Numbered from the stretch's first letter, positions 23,208 to 34,052 are shown. The stretch is 64,000 nt of DNA from Xenoacremonium recifei (GCA_012184525.1 WOFQ01000005.1:806001-870000), one strand, 5' to 3'. Notes: generated by a model from the sequence alone, not told the origin. Made by a program: numbers and translations.

Positions 23208-25379
23208 GAAAGGCAGCTGGCTATAGAGTTCCCCGGGGCACTCACAACTAATACAATCTAGTCGTACGATAATGCAGACTGGCAGCGGCTCAATTCTGCT
23301 GGAGTCTCTTGTATCGCGGCTGAGCATCGCCCATGTCTTTGTCAATATTTACTCAAAGAGGTCCACAGGAGAGGGTTATCAAGTGACTGAGCAAGAGCTG
23401 CTGTCGCTCTTGTGCCGAGTGATTGGGATGTACTCAACGATGTCTACAAAGACCTTTACTGCGAAATCATTTGTAATAGCTTGGAACTCTCTGGGGGCAG
23501 CTTGCGGCGACTGCATCTTCCAATCGGTGGTGACGAGAATTTTGGTTTACGAGCCTTCCTCCACATCTCTACCACGATAACAACTCGTCACCACTCCAGC
23601 CATCCACCGCAGCTGCAGGATCTCACCATTGACTCTTTTCTGCCCTCATCATACTCATTATTTTGGCTATAGTCGATGCTGTGGTATTACCTAATCGATC
23701 AGAAAAGCCCGTTCGCTTCGGAAGGTCTCTCGAGCAAGTGTCTTTACTCGTGGCACCATCTGTCCCAGAGATTGTCAATCTTGCAGAGCCGAGGAGTCAA
23801 ACTGAAACTGCAAATGGGAAAAGCACAGCCACAATTGAAGACGGATGTGTGTATCAGTTCTTGGTGGTCGCTCAGCTCTGGGCGAAACCGAAAGTCTGGA
23901 TGATTTCAATGACGAGTTCGCACGTCGGATGCAATCACAAACAGAGGTTCACTACCTGCGCGTCGGCTCTCTATGGGAACAGATGGATTCCCACTCTGAA
24001 GTCCTATGCAATGGCGAGGAACTACCCTGCGCAGCAGATGGCGATCGCGAGATAGCCCTCAAACAGAGGTTCGAGCTCTTATAAGTTACTACACGACTGA
24101 TGCCTGGCTTATCCTGCATACGCATGCGTACATAGAGTCCATCGACGCTGACCAACTTGTGTCCAAGTGTGTGCCTAGCAGGAGGATGATGACAACTGTG
24201 GTATCTTCAGCCTGGTCTTCATTCTTCATTTCATGGACACTTGAGGCCTTACCTTCAAGCTTACGGATACTCCACCAGCTGACTTTCCGTTGCGGCGGCG
24301 GTCCAGCACGGAAAGAAAAGAAACGATCACTTTCAACACCACAACTCCCAGCTTGCGAACAAAAGCTGTCACCCCTCCGACGCGACTTCCACCTGCCGAG
24401 CGTCCACAACACTCGAGTCTACAGAAGGCGAAACATCTGTTCAGGCCGCCAGCGGAAGCAATATAACGGTCCCTATCAAGACCGACTATGAGAGCCGAAT
24501 CGCTTCCCTGAGTGGCACTGAAGGGACGAAGGATGAGCGTTGACCCCGGAACTGGGCCGAGAAAAAAGGAAGTTTCACTCCTTCCTTTAGTAAGATTTCC
24601 GAATGGGCGCTCACGATGTCCGGGGAGAGGCAGACCGGCCCCGGAAGCGCAAGTTCGTTGAGAAATCTCTGAGGACAATAGAACTTGTCTGCTCGCAGAA
24701 ACTCTGTTTGAGAAACGGATCTTACGTCATTGCTGTTCCCAGACTGAAAACTTTCTGGCTCGCAAGGCCTTGGGTCTTGGTCAAAGAGCCAAAATCTACT
24801 GTACATATAAGGATCTTAGACGGACTGGATGATATTTGTCCCCCGATGATACAGCGAATACTCGGCTTCGGTGGCGGGACATTTACGACTTCTGGGAGTT
24901 GAACCGGACCATCAAGCCACCGGTACCTCATCGCAACGACTCAAAGAACTTTCATTTCACGAGTTATCTTTAATGGAGTCATGGAGATGATAAGCAGAGC
25001 CTCTCGGCCCTACTTATGGGGCTTACTGGGCACTTTGCTAATGCCTTTCCCAGTCAAGTACCACTGTGAAAGTCGATACCCTATGAGACGATACTGACAG
25101 AAGATAGAGGTCAGTCTTGGCCATCGATGCGGGGGGCGGCCATGAAAGCCCGCTATGAGATGAAGAAGAGTGACTAAGAGTTATGGCACTACTTTTTCTA
25201 TTATATGCGATTTGGACAAGACCTACGTAGTCTTTGATGACTTTGTTTCGCCGGCTGCGGCACGGCGATTTTTGAAGAACGGGAGATGGGAGAAAGTGAG
25301 CGCAATGACATCGACGGCATCCCGAACACGACATTCAGTCTCAGTTGGCGACTCTTCATCCTTCCAAAAGCCCGGTATC

Positions 25380-25556
25380 ATGTCTGCCGAATTGATGGTG
25401 GCTATTGATGTCGGGATGGGTCTCATTTGGCCAACATGGAAGTCGTTGAATTGGCTCTTATACATCGAGACTGAGAAACCAGAGCTTGATGATGGTGCTG
25501 CTCCCTCTTTTAACCCAGAACTCACCTATCTACGGCAAGCATCGCCATCTTCGTAA
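25380..25556 (+). pseudogene. HSP70-like N-terminal fragment
   Basis: The frame reads M-S-A-E-L-M-V-A-I-D-V-G-M, matching the first strand and phosphate-1 loop of HSP70-like proteins (V-A-I-D-x-G-T/M). Directly after this a one-base shift recovers a G-V-S-F-G-like continuation, as expected for T-Y-S-G-V-S in the family, and then a stop. It is therefore frame-shifted at the ATP-binding loop. Confidence 0.45.
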
Positions 25557-25740
25557 ATGGCCTCGTCTTTCATGAGCAGCTATGAACGTCTCATCAGAAT
25601 TTTCCGGCTCGGCATGTCCGTATGCAGTTCCACTGGTGGCGATTCGAACAGAACCCTTGATGCCCCAGATATGTCCGAAGATGTCGATGCCGTCTTCGAA
25701 TACACACCGCCACGAGCCTGGGACTTGCTAACAAAAGACC

Positions 25741-26134
25741 ACCAGCACTTATCCAGGTCCGTCATGTGGCTTGTAGGGCCAATCTTACTTCAGTCAAATG
25801 CCAACGAGTTATTGCTTGAAGCCCGGGGCGCTTTGGCCGGCGCGGTCGGCGCGCTCGCCTCGTCCAGCGACCCTAACAATAATTGGAAGGTTGTATGTGG
25901 ATTGCGGTGGCGATCGTGGGCTTCATGGTACTTTTCGGCCTGTACGGCTGCGGTGTAGCTACTTGGTTAATAGTGAGGGGAACTTCAGTGGTCGACTGCT
26001 TGTCGGCCCTTAGAAGTCTCCAGGGGTTGCTCTGTTTTTCTCTGCGGCGTGGTTACGTCTCGGAGGCGATCGCGAGTACTGCCAGTTCGGATGTCCTCGC
26101 TTCAACAGAGTGGGAGCATGTCCCAAGGGACTGA
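25741..26134 (+). pseudogene. Fragments with W-L-V-G strand and one membrane segment
   Basis: One frame holds V-M-W-L-V-G-P-I-L-L and then L-L-E-A-R-G-A-L-A-G-A-V-G-A-L. A second frame, opening about 25883, holds A-I-V-G-F-M-V-L-F-G-L-Y-G-C-G-V-A, a membrane-like span. The L-F-G-L-Y-G-C core also occurs at about 10104-10137, where DNA similarity extends over about 29 bases. These look like pieces of duplicated membrane-associated genes, family unknown. Confidence 0.3.
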
Positions 26135-26439
26135 TTTGCCAATAATCAGTTTTTATCTTGTGCTTCGGTTTATTTCGTTTTCTATCCCCCGAACATGGCG
26201 AGTAGAGGTCTGAGACTGAGGATCAGCATCTCCGTCGAAAAGATTCTACGATGCTACTTGCCAAGACAACAAAGCCATCAAGTCTTCAGCTTGTGTCGTG
26301 CGTATTTCGAAAAATACATAATCTGGTTGAGCTTGGGACAGGTATCAACGGTGGAAGGTCAGAGCAAGTGATTTACCGCATCGCAATTTGCTGAATGCGA
26401 GATGCTCCAAGGCTTGTTTTTTTGGGCTGTTGGCACGCT

Positions 26440-26560
26440 TCGCGAAAACCCCAGTGTTGTTATACAACGCAAACTGGGCCTGTTGGTGGTGCAGTTGCAC
26501 TTTTGCCGGAGGAGATCAGGTTTAACCCGACTGTCGATGTTCTCCAGCTCCTTGGGCTAG
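26440..26560 (+). pseudogene. Possible second HSP70-like fragment
   Basis: The DNA around 26450-26470 (gttgttatacaac) repeats that at 17094-17106 in the HSP70-like fragment, and one frame gives K-T-P-V-L-L-Y-N-A-N, parallel to V-P-T-A-L-L-Y-N-T-N there. Similarity ends within about 40 bases and the frame shifts. Weak on its own but consistent with duplicated HSP70-like genes. Confidence 0.3.
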
Positions 26561-27532
26561 CACGGCTCTCTGCTGCCTTTAAATGCGATTCTCACAAGAC
26601 GGAGGTGGAGCTCTATTCACATCGCCAATTGGAAGATTCACTACGCCTTTCATATTATCCTCACTATCACTCACAATTCATAAATTATCTTCACTATCAC
26701 TCATGAATTGTTTTGGGCTTTGAAGGCTTCACGCTCGATCTCTCTTTCCTCCTATTCTTTACTCCTGCATTGCATACCTAGCTATCGCTTCCTGCCTTCC
26801 ATCCGTCTTGGAGAAAACCATACCACAAAGAGATGCGCGGTCTAAAGTGAGCTTTGGCGTTGAAACGGAATTTCTTTGTCAAAGTGAGGCACTGCATATT
26901 CTCTTTGAACTGCGGTAGAAGACGGGCACGACCCAGAAAATGATGTAGCGAGCAACAATTACTCTCTGAAGACCGCCTGTACTCTCCAACAAGCACAGTC
27001 GATGACACGTCAGCTACTCACGACTCAAACAACCTGCGACACATCCAGTTCACAATTCACAACACTCATCACTTTATCTCATATTGTTAGAAGTCCGTAG
27101 TTCACTATATAGCACCAAATGACCAAATCATAAAATCCCCTCATGAGATCATCCTCGTTCTGAATCCTTCACACCCTGACCCCTGCAAGGCTCCTCGCTC
27201 ACCACTAACCTATTACTCCATCTCGCCCGCACGCTCACCACGCCCAAGCCCACTCCTCGTCAGCCTCATCACGCCATATCAGTCCATCATCCTCTTCTCT
27301 CCCTCTTACACGTGGCGCCCCTGCATGAACCTCCCCACGTGCCGCGCCCGCCCGGATCTCACACCCGCAACCGACACGTCCCGACGGGCGCTCCGGCCCC
27401 GACTATCGCGCGCCAGCAAGACATCGTACGAAAGGCTAGGATCTCACAAAAGCAAGGAAAGGGACCCTCTCCCCCACGAGCGGCCCAGATCTGTCACTTC
27501 TTCCTCCCTGCTCTATACTAGATACTGCTAAG

Positions 27533-28366
27533 ATGGCGGCCATTGCGAGAAACTCCAACGTCAGTCTGCTCGCCTGTCTCGTCGACGTGAACGACACCCA
27601 GGACTCGAGCGACGGCGAGTATCGCTTCCTTGTCGACGGCGACCACATAAAATATGTCACCGTCGAGCCCGGTGTCGTGCCTTCTGATGATCGTACCTTC
27701 GGCCCGGACCTGATCCCGCAACTCCCGGCGTTTCCTCCGGGCGACTGGAACGAGGGCCGCGTATGCCGGGATGAGCAGACCGGAAAGGCCGCCTTCTCCT
27801 CCACTTCGCGTGCCCATCTCCCCGGCATCGGAAACGCCTGGCACCCGGTAGTCATCGACTTCCTCGAGTTGACGCTCGTCGAACGCGTGCGTCAGACACT
27901 ATACCAGGCTACGCACCCGTCCTTCCCTGGACGCATGGTGCTCGCCAAGTTCGCTCAATTTCCGTGGCAGATCCCGTACTTTGCCGCGGAGACGACCTCC
28001 TACGAATGGATCCATGGCAAGGGTATTGGTCCAGAGTTTCTAGGTCATATCCATGAAGACGGCAGGGTCATCGGCTTCCTGTTGGAAAAGATCCCGGATG
28101 TACGGACGGCCGAAGTAGAAGACCTGGCGGCGTGTCAGCGAAGTCTGGGTAGGCTACATGCGCTGGGCATCAAGCACGGGGACATCAACAAGCACAACTT
28201 TCTCATCCGTGGGAGCGAAGCAGTGTTAATTGACTTTGAGACGACCCAGCGGTGTCAGGATGAGGGTGAGCTGGAAGAAGAGTATCGACGGTTACGAGAG
28301 TCGTTGGAAGATACATCTGGGAGAGGAGGCGAAGGTATGGCGAGTGATTCAAGTTCTGACTTCTGA
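27533..28366 (+). CDS. Protein-kinase-like / APH-type phosphotransferase-fold protein
   Basis: A 277-residue single-exon protein. The C-terminal half has the kinase-like core: a possible ATP-anchoring Lys near residue 139 (V-L-A-K-F), the W-I-H-G-K-G-I-G-P segment that opens the C-lobe, the catalytic loop H-G-D-I-N-K-H-N-F at residues about 215-223 and the metal-binding I-D-F-E near residue 233. The catalytic Asp and Asn are both present, so phosphotransfer is possible; the substrate is unknown. Members of this fungal family are often mis-annotated as alpha-galactosidase A precursors. The acidic Ser-rich tail (S-D-S-S-S-D-F) is a possible CK2 target. It is the first intact gene after the relic region and converges on the aspartic protease. 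Confidence 0.8.
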   Translation: MAAIARNSNVSLLACLVDVNDTQDSSDGEYRFLVDGDHIKYVTVEPGVVPSDDRTFGPDLIPQLPAFPPGDWNEGRVCRDEQTGKAAFSSTSRAHLPGIGNAWHPVVIDFLELTLVERVRQTLYQATHPSFPGRMVLAKFAQFPWQIPYFAAETTSYEWIHGKGIGPEFLGHIHEDGRVIGFLLEKIPDVRTAEVEDLAACQRSLGRLHALGIKHGDINKHNFLIRGSEAVLIDFETTQRCQDEGELEEEYRRLRESLEDTSGRGGEGMASDSSSDF

Positions 28367-28676
28367 CCTGGGCCTTCTGGAATTTTATGGGAAATGATTG
28401 GTAGAGCGGAAGTTTCTGGCAAGAGCAGGACTCTAGATACATCGAGCAACAGCTTTGGTTTCCACTCCAAAGACGGAGCTGGCATTAGATACGGCATTCA
28501 ACTGACCTAATCACAGTAGGAACTTCCGAGGCTGGAAGAATATTTTGAATCACGGGTATTTATGACGGTTTGTATAGCACATTTACGTAACAAAGAGCAT
28601 AACATGAACTTCATGATTTTTCATTGTGTCTTCTTAAATCCCGGATCCTGACTTGACAGTCTACACCTTTTGAGTT
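28367..28676. other. Convergent 3' intergenic spacer
   Basis: An AT-rich spacer between two convergent genes, presumably holding both 3' UTRs. Nothing else is visible. Confidence 0.5.
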
Positions 28677-30360
28677 TTACAATAACAAAGCCGCCATCAG
28701 GCCGAAGCTCATCGTCAGACAAGTGAGTTTTGAAGGGGCTGCCCGCCCCAAAGCTCCATTTCCTTGCGTCCCAGCTCCGTCTACCAGCCCTGTCGCGCTC
28801 GCGGCGACCGTACTCATTGTAGTCGCACTAACAGCTGATACGGTGGTTGTCGATGATGAGACATCAACCGCCAGCTCCTTTCCATCATCAGTGCAATCGC
28901 CTTGAACATTCGTGAGATCTGATGAGGCATCGACTGTCGAAATACTCGTGCCGCAGTTCGAATACGGAGCCATGTAAATAGTATGTGAATCGAGGTCAAA
29001 GACAACTAATATAGTATTAGCACTTCGTGTTCTCATTCATTTGAGACCAAGGTCTTACCATAAGCTGAACGCAAAAAGGTGTCTCCCAGTAGCGTAAATT
29101 CGTCGCTCGGGACTATTCCCAGATAACATTGTGGAGGACTTGACGCAACCTTTCGGATGATCTCGTCGTAGGGAACTTTGATCGTGACTCCGTCAAAGGC
29201 AAAGTTGACAGTTCCGTTCATGTCCGCGATACTGCAGTCAACAATGTAGAATCCGTTTGAGTCCATCGTGACGGCTCCAAAGTTCTCTGCTATCGATTTG
29301 ACCAGCGTTGGGGGAAGAAGAGACAGCGTAGCTCCACTATCGAGGAAGACGGGCATTGAAGAGTTGGCCCAAGTCTTGGTCACCCCGGTGGGAGGCGTCA
29401 AAGAAATGGAGTTCATCGAGATCCAATACCGGGCAACCTTATCGGGCGAGTCTGCCGCGGATATGATGGGCAATGAAGCCAGGCCTCCAGCAAATTTACC
29501 CTTGTCGATGCCTCCAAATGTGATAGCACCTTCCTCCTCGAACTTGCTGCCAAGTCCCAAACTGAAGAGTCGTCCTTTGGTGACTCCTTGGTCCGCGAGC
29601 TGATCGATGACATTCTTGTAGGGAATCGTATAATTCTCTCCGTAGCCAATCCCCAATATGCCAGAAAACTCATCCTCTGTTTCATTGGCTACCCCAAATT
29701 GAGCCCCTTTGATGGTAGCATTGCTGGAAAGAGATATATCGTCTGTGTAGTACGTGATCTCAGCTGCACCGATACCGTAGCGGAGAAGGTTTGTTGTGTG
29801 TAAGTCAACAGCTGTTGAGGAGTCATTTGGGCTGTATGATCCCACACTCGTACAGAAACTTTGGTCAGCCAAAGGGAGTCCCGAGCATTGTGGGTTGACC
29901 CATAACTCGAAAGAACCAGTGTCAAGCTGCGCATACACCGTTTGTGGAGGAGTTCCAATGCTGACTTCATGCCATCAACATCGAGCAGCAACAAATGGAT
30001 TGAGGGCTTCTTACTTTGTGCATAATATGCCACATCTGAACGGTTCTCAAGCTTTAGATCCACGGCTCGTGACACAAGCCCACGCTTCTTGACGTGAATA
30101 ACAGGCAAAGTGAAAGTCCCCTCTGAGTTGTCCGTCGCGGGCAAGCTTCGCTTTTTATCTTGCAGGATTGGCAAAGTCACCCTTGAATCTCCATCCTCAA
30201 CCACTGGCAAAGATCTCTTCTCGGGAATTGGAGTGTAGGGAATGACGGGCATGACCATTGCAACGCTTATATCACCGTCCAGGTCGTCTGGAAAGGACAT
30301 TTGAGGCCATGACTGCACTGTCAGAGCGAGTAATAGTGTCAAAAATATACTCGAAATCAT
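28677..30360 (-). CDS. GPI-anchored pepsin-like aspartic protease (yapsin/Sap type)
   Basis: A secreted A1-family aspartic endopeptidase. Exons on the minus strand are 30360-30015, 29964-29059 and 29005-28677, giving 526 residues; the first acceptor was chosen because it restores the conserved Y-A-Q-I-S-I-G-T-P-P-Q block. Residues 1-18 are a signal peptide. Residues 19-93 are a pro-region with three dibasic sites (Lys-Arg at 48-49, 70-71 and 92-93). The first active site is D-T-G-S at Asp130 and the second D-S-G-A at about Asp324; the flap and hydrophobic pairs look complete. Residues after about 420 are Ser/Thr-rich and end in a hydrophobic GPI signal, so the enzyme should sit at the membrane or wall, as yapsins do. 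Likely roles, by family, are wall remodelling or shedding of surface proteins. The Kex2-like spacing in the pro-region is unusual. Confidence 0.92.
30082..30290 (-). repeat. 22-codon periodic pro-peptide units with dibasic ends
   Basis: Within exon 1 of the protease, units ending in Lys-Arg recur every 22 residues (R49, R71, R93). Units 2 and 3 share S-L-P near the start, a central D-G/S-E segment, and a L-P-(I/V) strand before the basic end. DNA identity between units is partial, so the duplication is old or held by selection. Confidence 0.7.
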
Positions 30361-33118
30361 GGCTGATGGAGGACTGGCTTTACTTCCAATGCTGTTATTG
30401 GAATCTCATCTGTTGCTGTTCAGAGGAGCCGGGGGGCTGGGGTATTATGATTATCAGATCGTCGGATGAAGTAAGTAATGAATGAATCGGAAATCTTCGA
30501 CAAACGACCAGCGAATGAGAACCAAACGAAAACGAAAGGAATAAAGACAAAAGAAAGAGTTCAACGGCTTCCCGAAGCCTCGACGCGGAATGACCACACA
30601 GGGACCAACCAGAGAAGAGCAATGACACGACAGAGGAAGCCAGCCTGAGTAAGAAGGAGAAGAAGAGAAAGAAGAAGCATCTCGATCGGAAATCTACGAT
30701 AAACGTTGTATCAGAATGATGGCCATTCTCGCACTGGTACCGACGGTACGCGCGGCAGAAGTGGGCGTCTCAGGATTGTGTAGAGGGTTTGAGGTGAACA
30801 GGGGGTAGCGGAGATGAAACGGCTGGCGAACCGAGGACGCCCAAAGACTTGGAGGCGCAGACCAGTCAAGCCTTTGAGTAATCGTAGATTCATGCCGTGT
30901 TTCCCGTGAGGTGTCCGTGAGTCGGTGGCTTTGCACATCGCATACGGAGTAAACATCGCCAAGGAGCTCGGTGGAAACGGATTTGCTGGAGGAGGACCAG
31001 CGACAAGCAGGTCCGCGACACCCATGATCCTGGCCAATAAGTTCGGATGGGACCGAGACTTGGGGCATCTGCTTCCATGAATAGACTAGGCTATCAAACA
31101 TCAACCTGTTACTGATACCAAACCAAGGAGGCTTTGCTAGGGACGAGCTCAAGCGGACCAAGCTGAGGCACTGGCTCTGAAGGGGTGGTGAACCCGAGAA
31201 GAGACCACCGCAGCTAGCCCTGCAGAGTGCTAGACTGCGCATCTCTCCTCTCGTATCGGCAACGCATGCAAGCATTGAAGCGCGTCAGAGATGAAGAAAG
31301 CATACTTGCTTCTAGACTGATGCAGGCTGACGAGATGCATGGTGAGTTGTTGGCGGACAGCTGCAGAAACGGGTCAGCCCTAATCTCGCTGGGGGAATAT
31401 TGTGACAAGTCTCGACGAATGCCTGCCGTCTTGATTTTATTGGAACAAGAGCATGGATGGAGTTTGGCGTAGACGTCTTTTTCGCGTACTGATTGAAGGA
31501 GAATGAGGTTGAGCTGATACCTGAAGATGCCTGAGGTGGGATTTAACTCGGCGTGTCTCAAAGAGGGAAGCAACCACCGACGGACAGCACTGGCACTTTC
31601 CTCCTCGTCGGCCATGTCACAACTCCAAATTCAACTTCACTCCTTCATCCCACAATACCCTTGCCTAATCTTCCAAATATCATCAAAAATTTCCGAGTTC
31701 CCATCAATTCTCTTCCGCCTCGCTTCGCCAATGCACTCTGCGTCTTCTCGCATCCTGCCCGTCACCCAAACGCAACCCTGCAATGCGACTCTCCCGGCCA
31801 GCGAACGGGCCACTGATTCTGGGGAGAACAGCTAACAGCAGCATCTCAGCCCAATTCAACCACACTGACCACAGACGCGCCCAAGAATCGTCACTTGATC
31901 GATGCAACTGTCCCGCGCCCCGCCAAACAGATTCGCTCCCGCGTGCCCTCGTCCAGCTAATCAGCTTCTGCAGCGACAGCTCGTCCATTCTCCTTCGAAC
32001 GGCCAAAGGGGATCGGCCATGACTTAGAACGGGCGCACGTGTAATGGTGCCTTTCGAGTGGTCGACGGTGTCCCACGCCCATGCACGCTTTGCCGCCTCG
32101 ATGGTCGATTGATGCGTTGGCAAGACGCCAACGCAAGGTCTCCATGCCGCTGCATATGAGCTGGTGCTTCGAAGCACCGAGTCTCCTTTTCTTCTCTTCC
32201 ATTGCAGCCTGCAACTCGCGTCTTGCCGTCCCATCCTCGCATGGCTTGTTCAGCAGGACGCACTGCAGCTGCATGAGGCAGAAGTGCTGTCTCCTCTCCC
32301 GTCTCGGCCTGTCTCTTCTCTTCTCATCTCTTCTCAACATTCTCTCGACTTCCGCCCTCAAGTTACGCAATGACGAGACGTGCCGTCCATCCTCTCGGCT
32401 AGCTGCCGTAGTGTCTCTGTCCGACACAAATGATTCAAAGCGGTGAGAGCAAGCTCACCGTCTAGATGCCCTCATCCCGGTCTCTTTCTCCTCGCACCGC
32501 AGGTCCCGACTCTCAACTCCCACGATGGGAGCTTCCATGGCCTCCGATCCGGCCTCGTTTGCGAGGCTCCCCCTTCGATCCTGGACTTCTCTTCTCTTGC
32601 CTCGTCCGCCCTGGCCCAGATGATTGGAACCCGGAGAGTCTCTTCCCCACAGCCAACCGTTGGGATCATCCAGACCCTCCATCTCATGACGACGTTTGAT
32701 ACGGCCAGCGGCCAGCCCGAGCTACGCTTGCATCACCTCACGCCCTTCCACGTCCCTCCACTCCCTCTCCTCGCGCCAGCAATGGCGGCCAACCCACTCA
32801 CCCGGCTGCATATGCACCGGTCTCTCCATCGATGCACCCTCTCTCGCGAATCTATCATTCCCCTCACGCCATGGAGCCTTGGATAGTTCGTCCTAAGGCC
32901 TTGCGTGGTTAAATACCATCTCACCTCCTGGCATTGACCCCAGCCGGGAGAAGTTCTTCCTCGCGTAAGGGTTCTCCCGTACGTCTCTTACCCATGCCTT
33001 TCATGTCGTCCATGCTCTCCCCCTCGTACGTTTCCCTGTGTGATTGACCCCCTTTCTGTTACGACCGTCCACTTCTCTTTCGTCTTATTGTTCGTCTTCC
33101 CGTGTCAGACTCGAGTGG
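30361..33118. other. 2.7-kb intergenic stretch, no supported gene
   Basis: Open frames occur on both strands between 30694 and 32886 but overlap one another, lack recognisable motifs and have a composition driven by CT-rich (plus-strand) sequence. Near 32994 a short ATG frame followed by gtacgt may be a first exon of the membrane-protein gene that follows. The rest is probably promoter and leader sequence of the flanking genes. Confidence 0.4.
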
Positions 33119-33592
33119 ATGTATATCCCAACACCACCAATCCGTCTGCCGGGCTCCACGGCGCCAGAGCGCCTCGGGGTTACGGCAACGGTTGACAATC
33201 TCGAGTCTCATCTCAAGTCGCTCTCTACCTTCCGCCGTGTCTTGTTGATCCCTTTCCATGTCTTCTGCGGCGACGCTGGCGATCAAGACGTCTTATCGAA
33301 GCGTCAGTTCTCCAGCGATCAAAGTACAAACACCAATATCAAGATTGGCATCGTCATCGCCTTTCTTGTACCAGCTTTCCTCGCCCTTCTCGTCGGTTTT
33401 CTCTTCTACTATCGCGGATCCATCCGTTGCATCAAGAAACGGCGGCGCAGGCATCACCGCCATCATGATCGACATAAATCTACCAGCAGCAAGAGTTCAG
33501 GTGGTTCCAGACAATCTGACAGAGGTCCGCCACCACCACCGCCGCCTCCTCCTCCCGCAGACGACGCGCCCGAGAATCCCGCAGAGGGATAG
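33119..33592 (+). CDS. Small single-pass membrane protein with basic and poly-Pro tail
   Basis: From the ATG at 33119 this gives 157 residues. A dibasic site (S-K-R-Q) precedes a hydrophobic span at residues about 76-96 (I-G-I-V-I-A-F-L-V-P-A-F-L-A-L-L-V-G), then R/H clusters, a Ser/Lys-rich stretch, a run of ten prolines and an acidic end. The positive side after the span suggests the tail is cytoplasmic. An alternative model adds exon 32994-33025 (donor gtacgt, acceptor tgtcag at 33108) and gives 171 residues with frame kept; I cannot decide between them. The family is not recognised, but this layout (short ectodomain, one span, basic tail) is common among fungal orphan membrane proteins. 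It converges on a second gene of similar design. Confidence 0.6.
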   Translation: MYIPTPPIRLPGSTAPERLGVTATVDNLESHLKSLSTFRRVLLIPFHVFCGDAGDQDVLSKRQFSSDQSTNTNIKIGIVIAFLVPAFLALLVGFLFYYRGSIRCIKKRRRRHHRHHDRHKSTSSKSSGGSRQSDRGPPPPPPPPPPADDAPENPAEG

Positions 33593-34052
33593 TGGTTTCA
33601 TGTGCCGACCAGTCGATCAGGGTTGATTGGAGTCACAGGCGGACTAGTGAGATAGGTATAGCTCTTGAACTCATCCGTGTCTGATCATCTCTCACAAGGA
33701 CAGGTCGTTCATGGGCTTTTCGATTCTATGTATATCATTCGACATGTATTTCCAATGGGGCTTCATTTCCTTTTCTTTGACGGGGTAGGTTCGGAGGATT
33801 CCTTACAATCTCCAGCTTGGAGCACCAGTTTGGCATTGGTTACGATTCACGATGCATGAGTTCACAGCGATCATGTGCTTCATTTCCTTCATGGTTGGAT
33901 TCTTCAAGTACGTTTCCTTCTTGAGTTCGAGCATTGCTATTAATTTGATCTATTTTGGATATGATCCCACCCCTTTCAAAGTTCACCGAAGAGTCCAGCA
34001 ACCTACTTAACCACAGTGTCGACATGCCAAGCAATACCTAAACACGTTCAAG
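33593..34052. other. Convergent 3' spacer
   Basis: A spacer between two convergent membrane-protein genes. It is AT-richer than its flanks, as expected for 3' UTRs. No feature is recognised. Confidence 0.45.

Larger units (their letters stand above)
8821..27532. other. 18.7-kb region of broken genes (relic cluster)
   Basis: No intact gene can be supported across this stretch. Short frames that look coding are cut by stops and frameshifts, and recognisable pieces of NACHT/P-loop, HSP70-like and CorA-like proteins are scattered on the plus strand. The recognisable pieces are listed separately. Between them (8821-10050, 12262-13580, 14630-17070, 18466-20930, 23600-25370 and 26600-27530) I see only short frames without recognisable motifs. 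No transposase, reverse transcriptase or long terminal repeats were noticed. Base composition is more even than in the flanking genes. Such regions are typical of fungal accessory loci carrying decayed STAND/heterokaryon-incompatibility-type genes; that reading is inference. Confidence 0.6.

Noticed and set aside
8821..27532. Transposon insertion as explanation of the gene-free block
   Set aside because: No transposase, integrase or reverse transcriptase motif, terminal repeats or target duplications were noticed.
29689..29964. Unspliced read-through of aspartic protease exon 1
   Set aside because: The read-through sequence has no protease motif, whereas splicing at 30014/29965 restores I-G-T-P-P-Q and D-T-G-S in phase.
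30694..32446. Several frames of 100-190 codons on both strands
   Set aside because: Mutually overlapping, no recognised domain, Arg/Ser-rich translations typical of reading skewed non-coding DNA.
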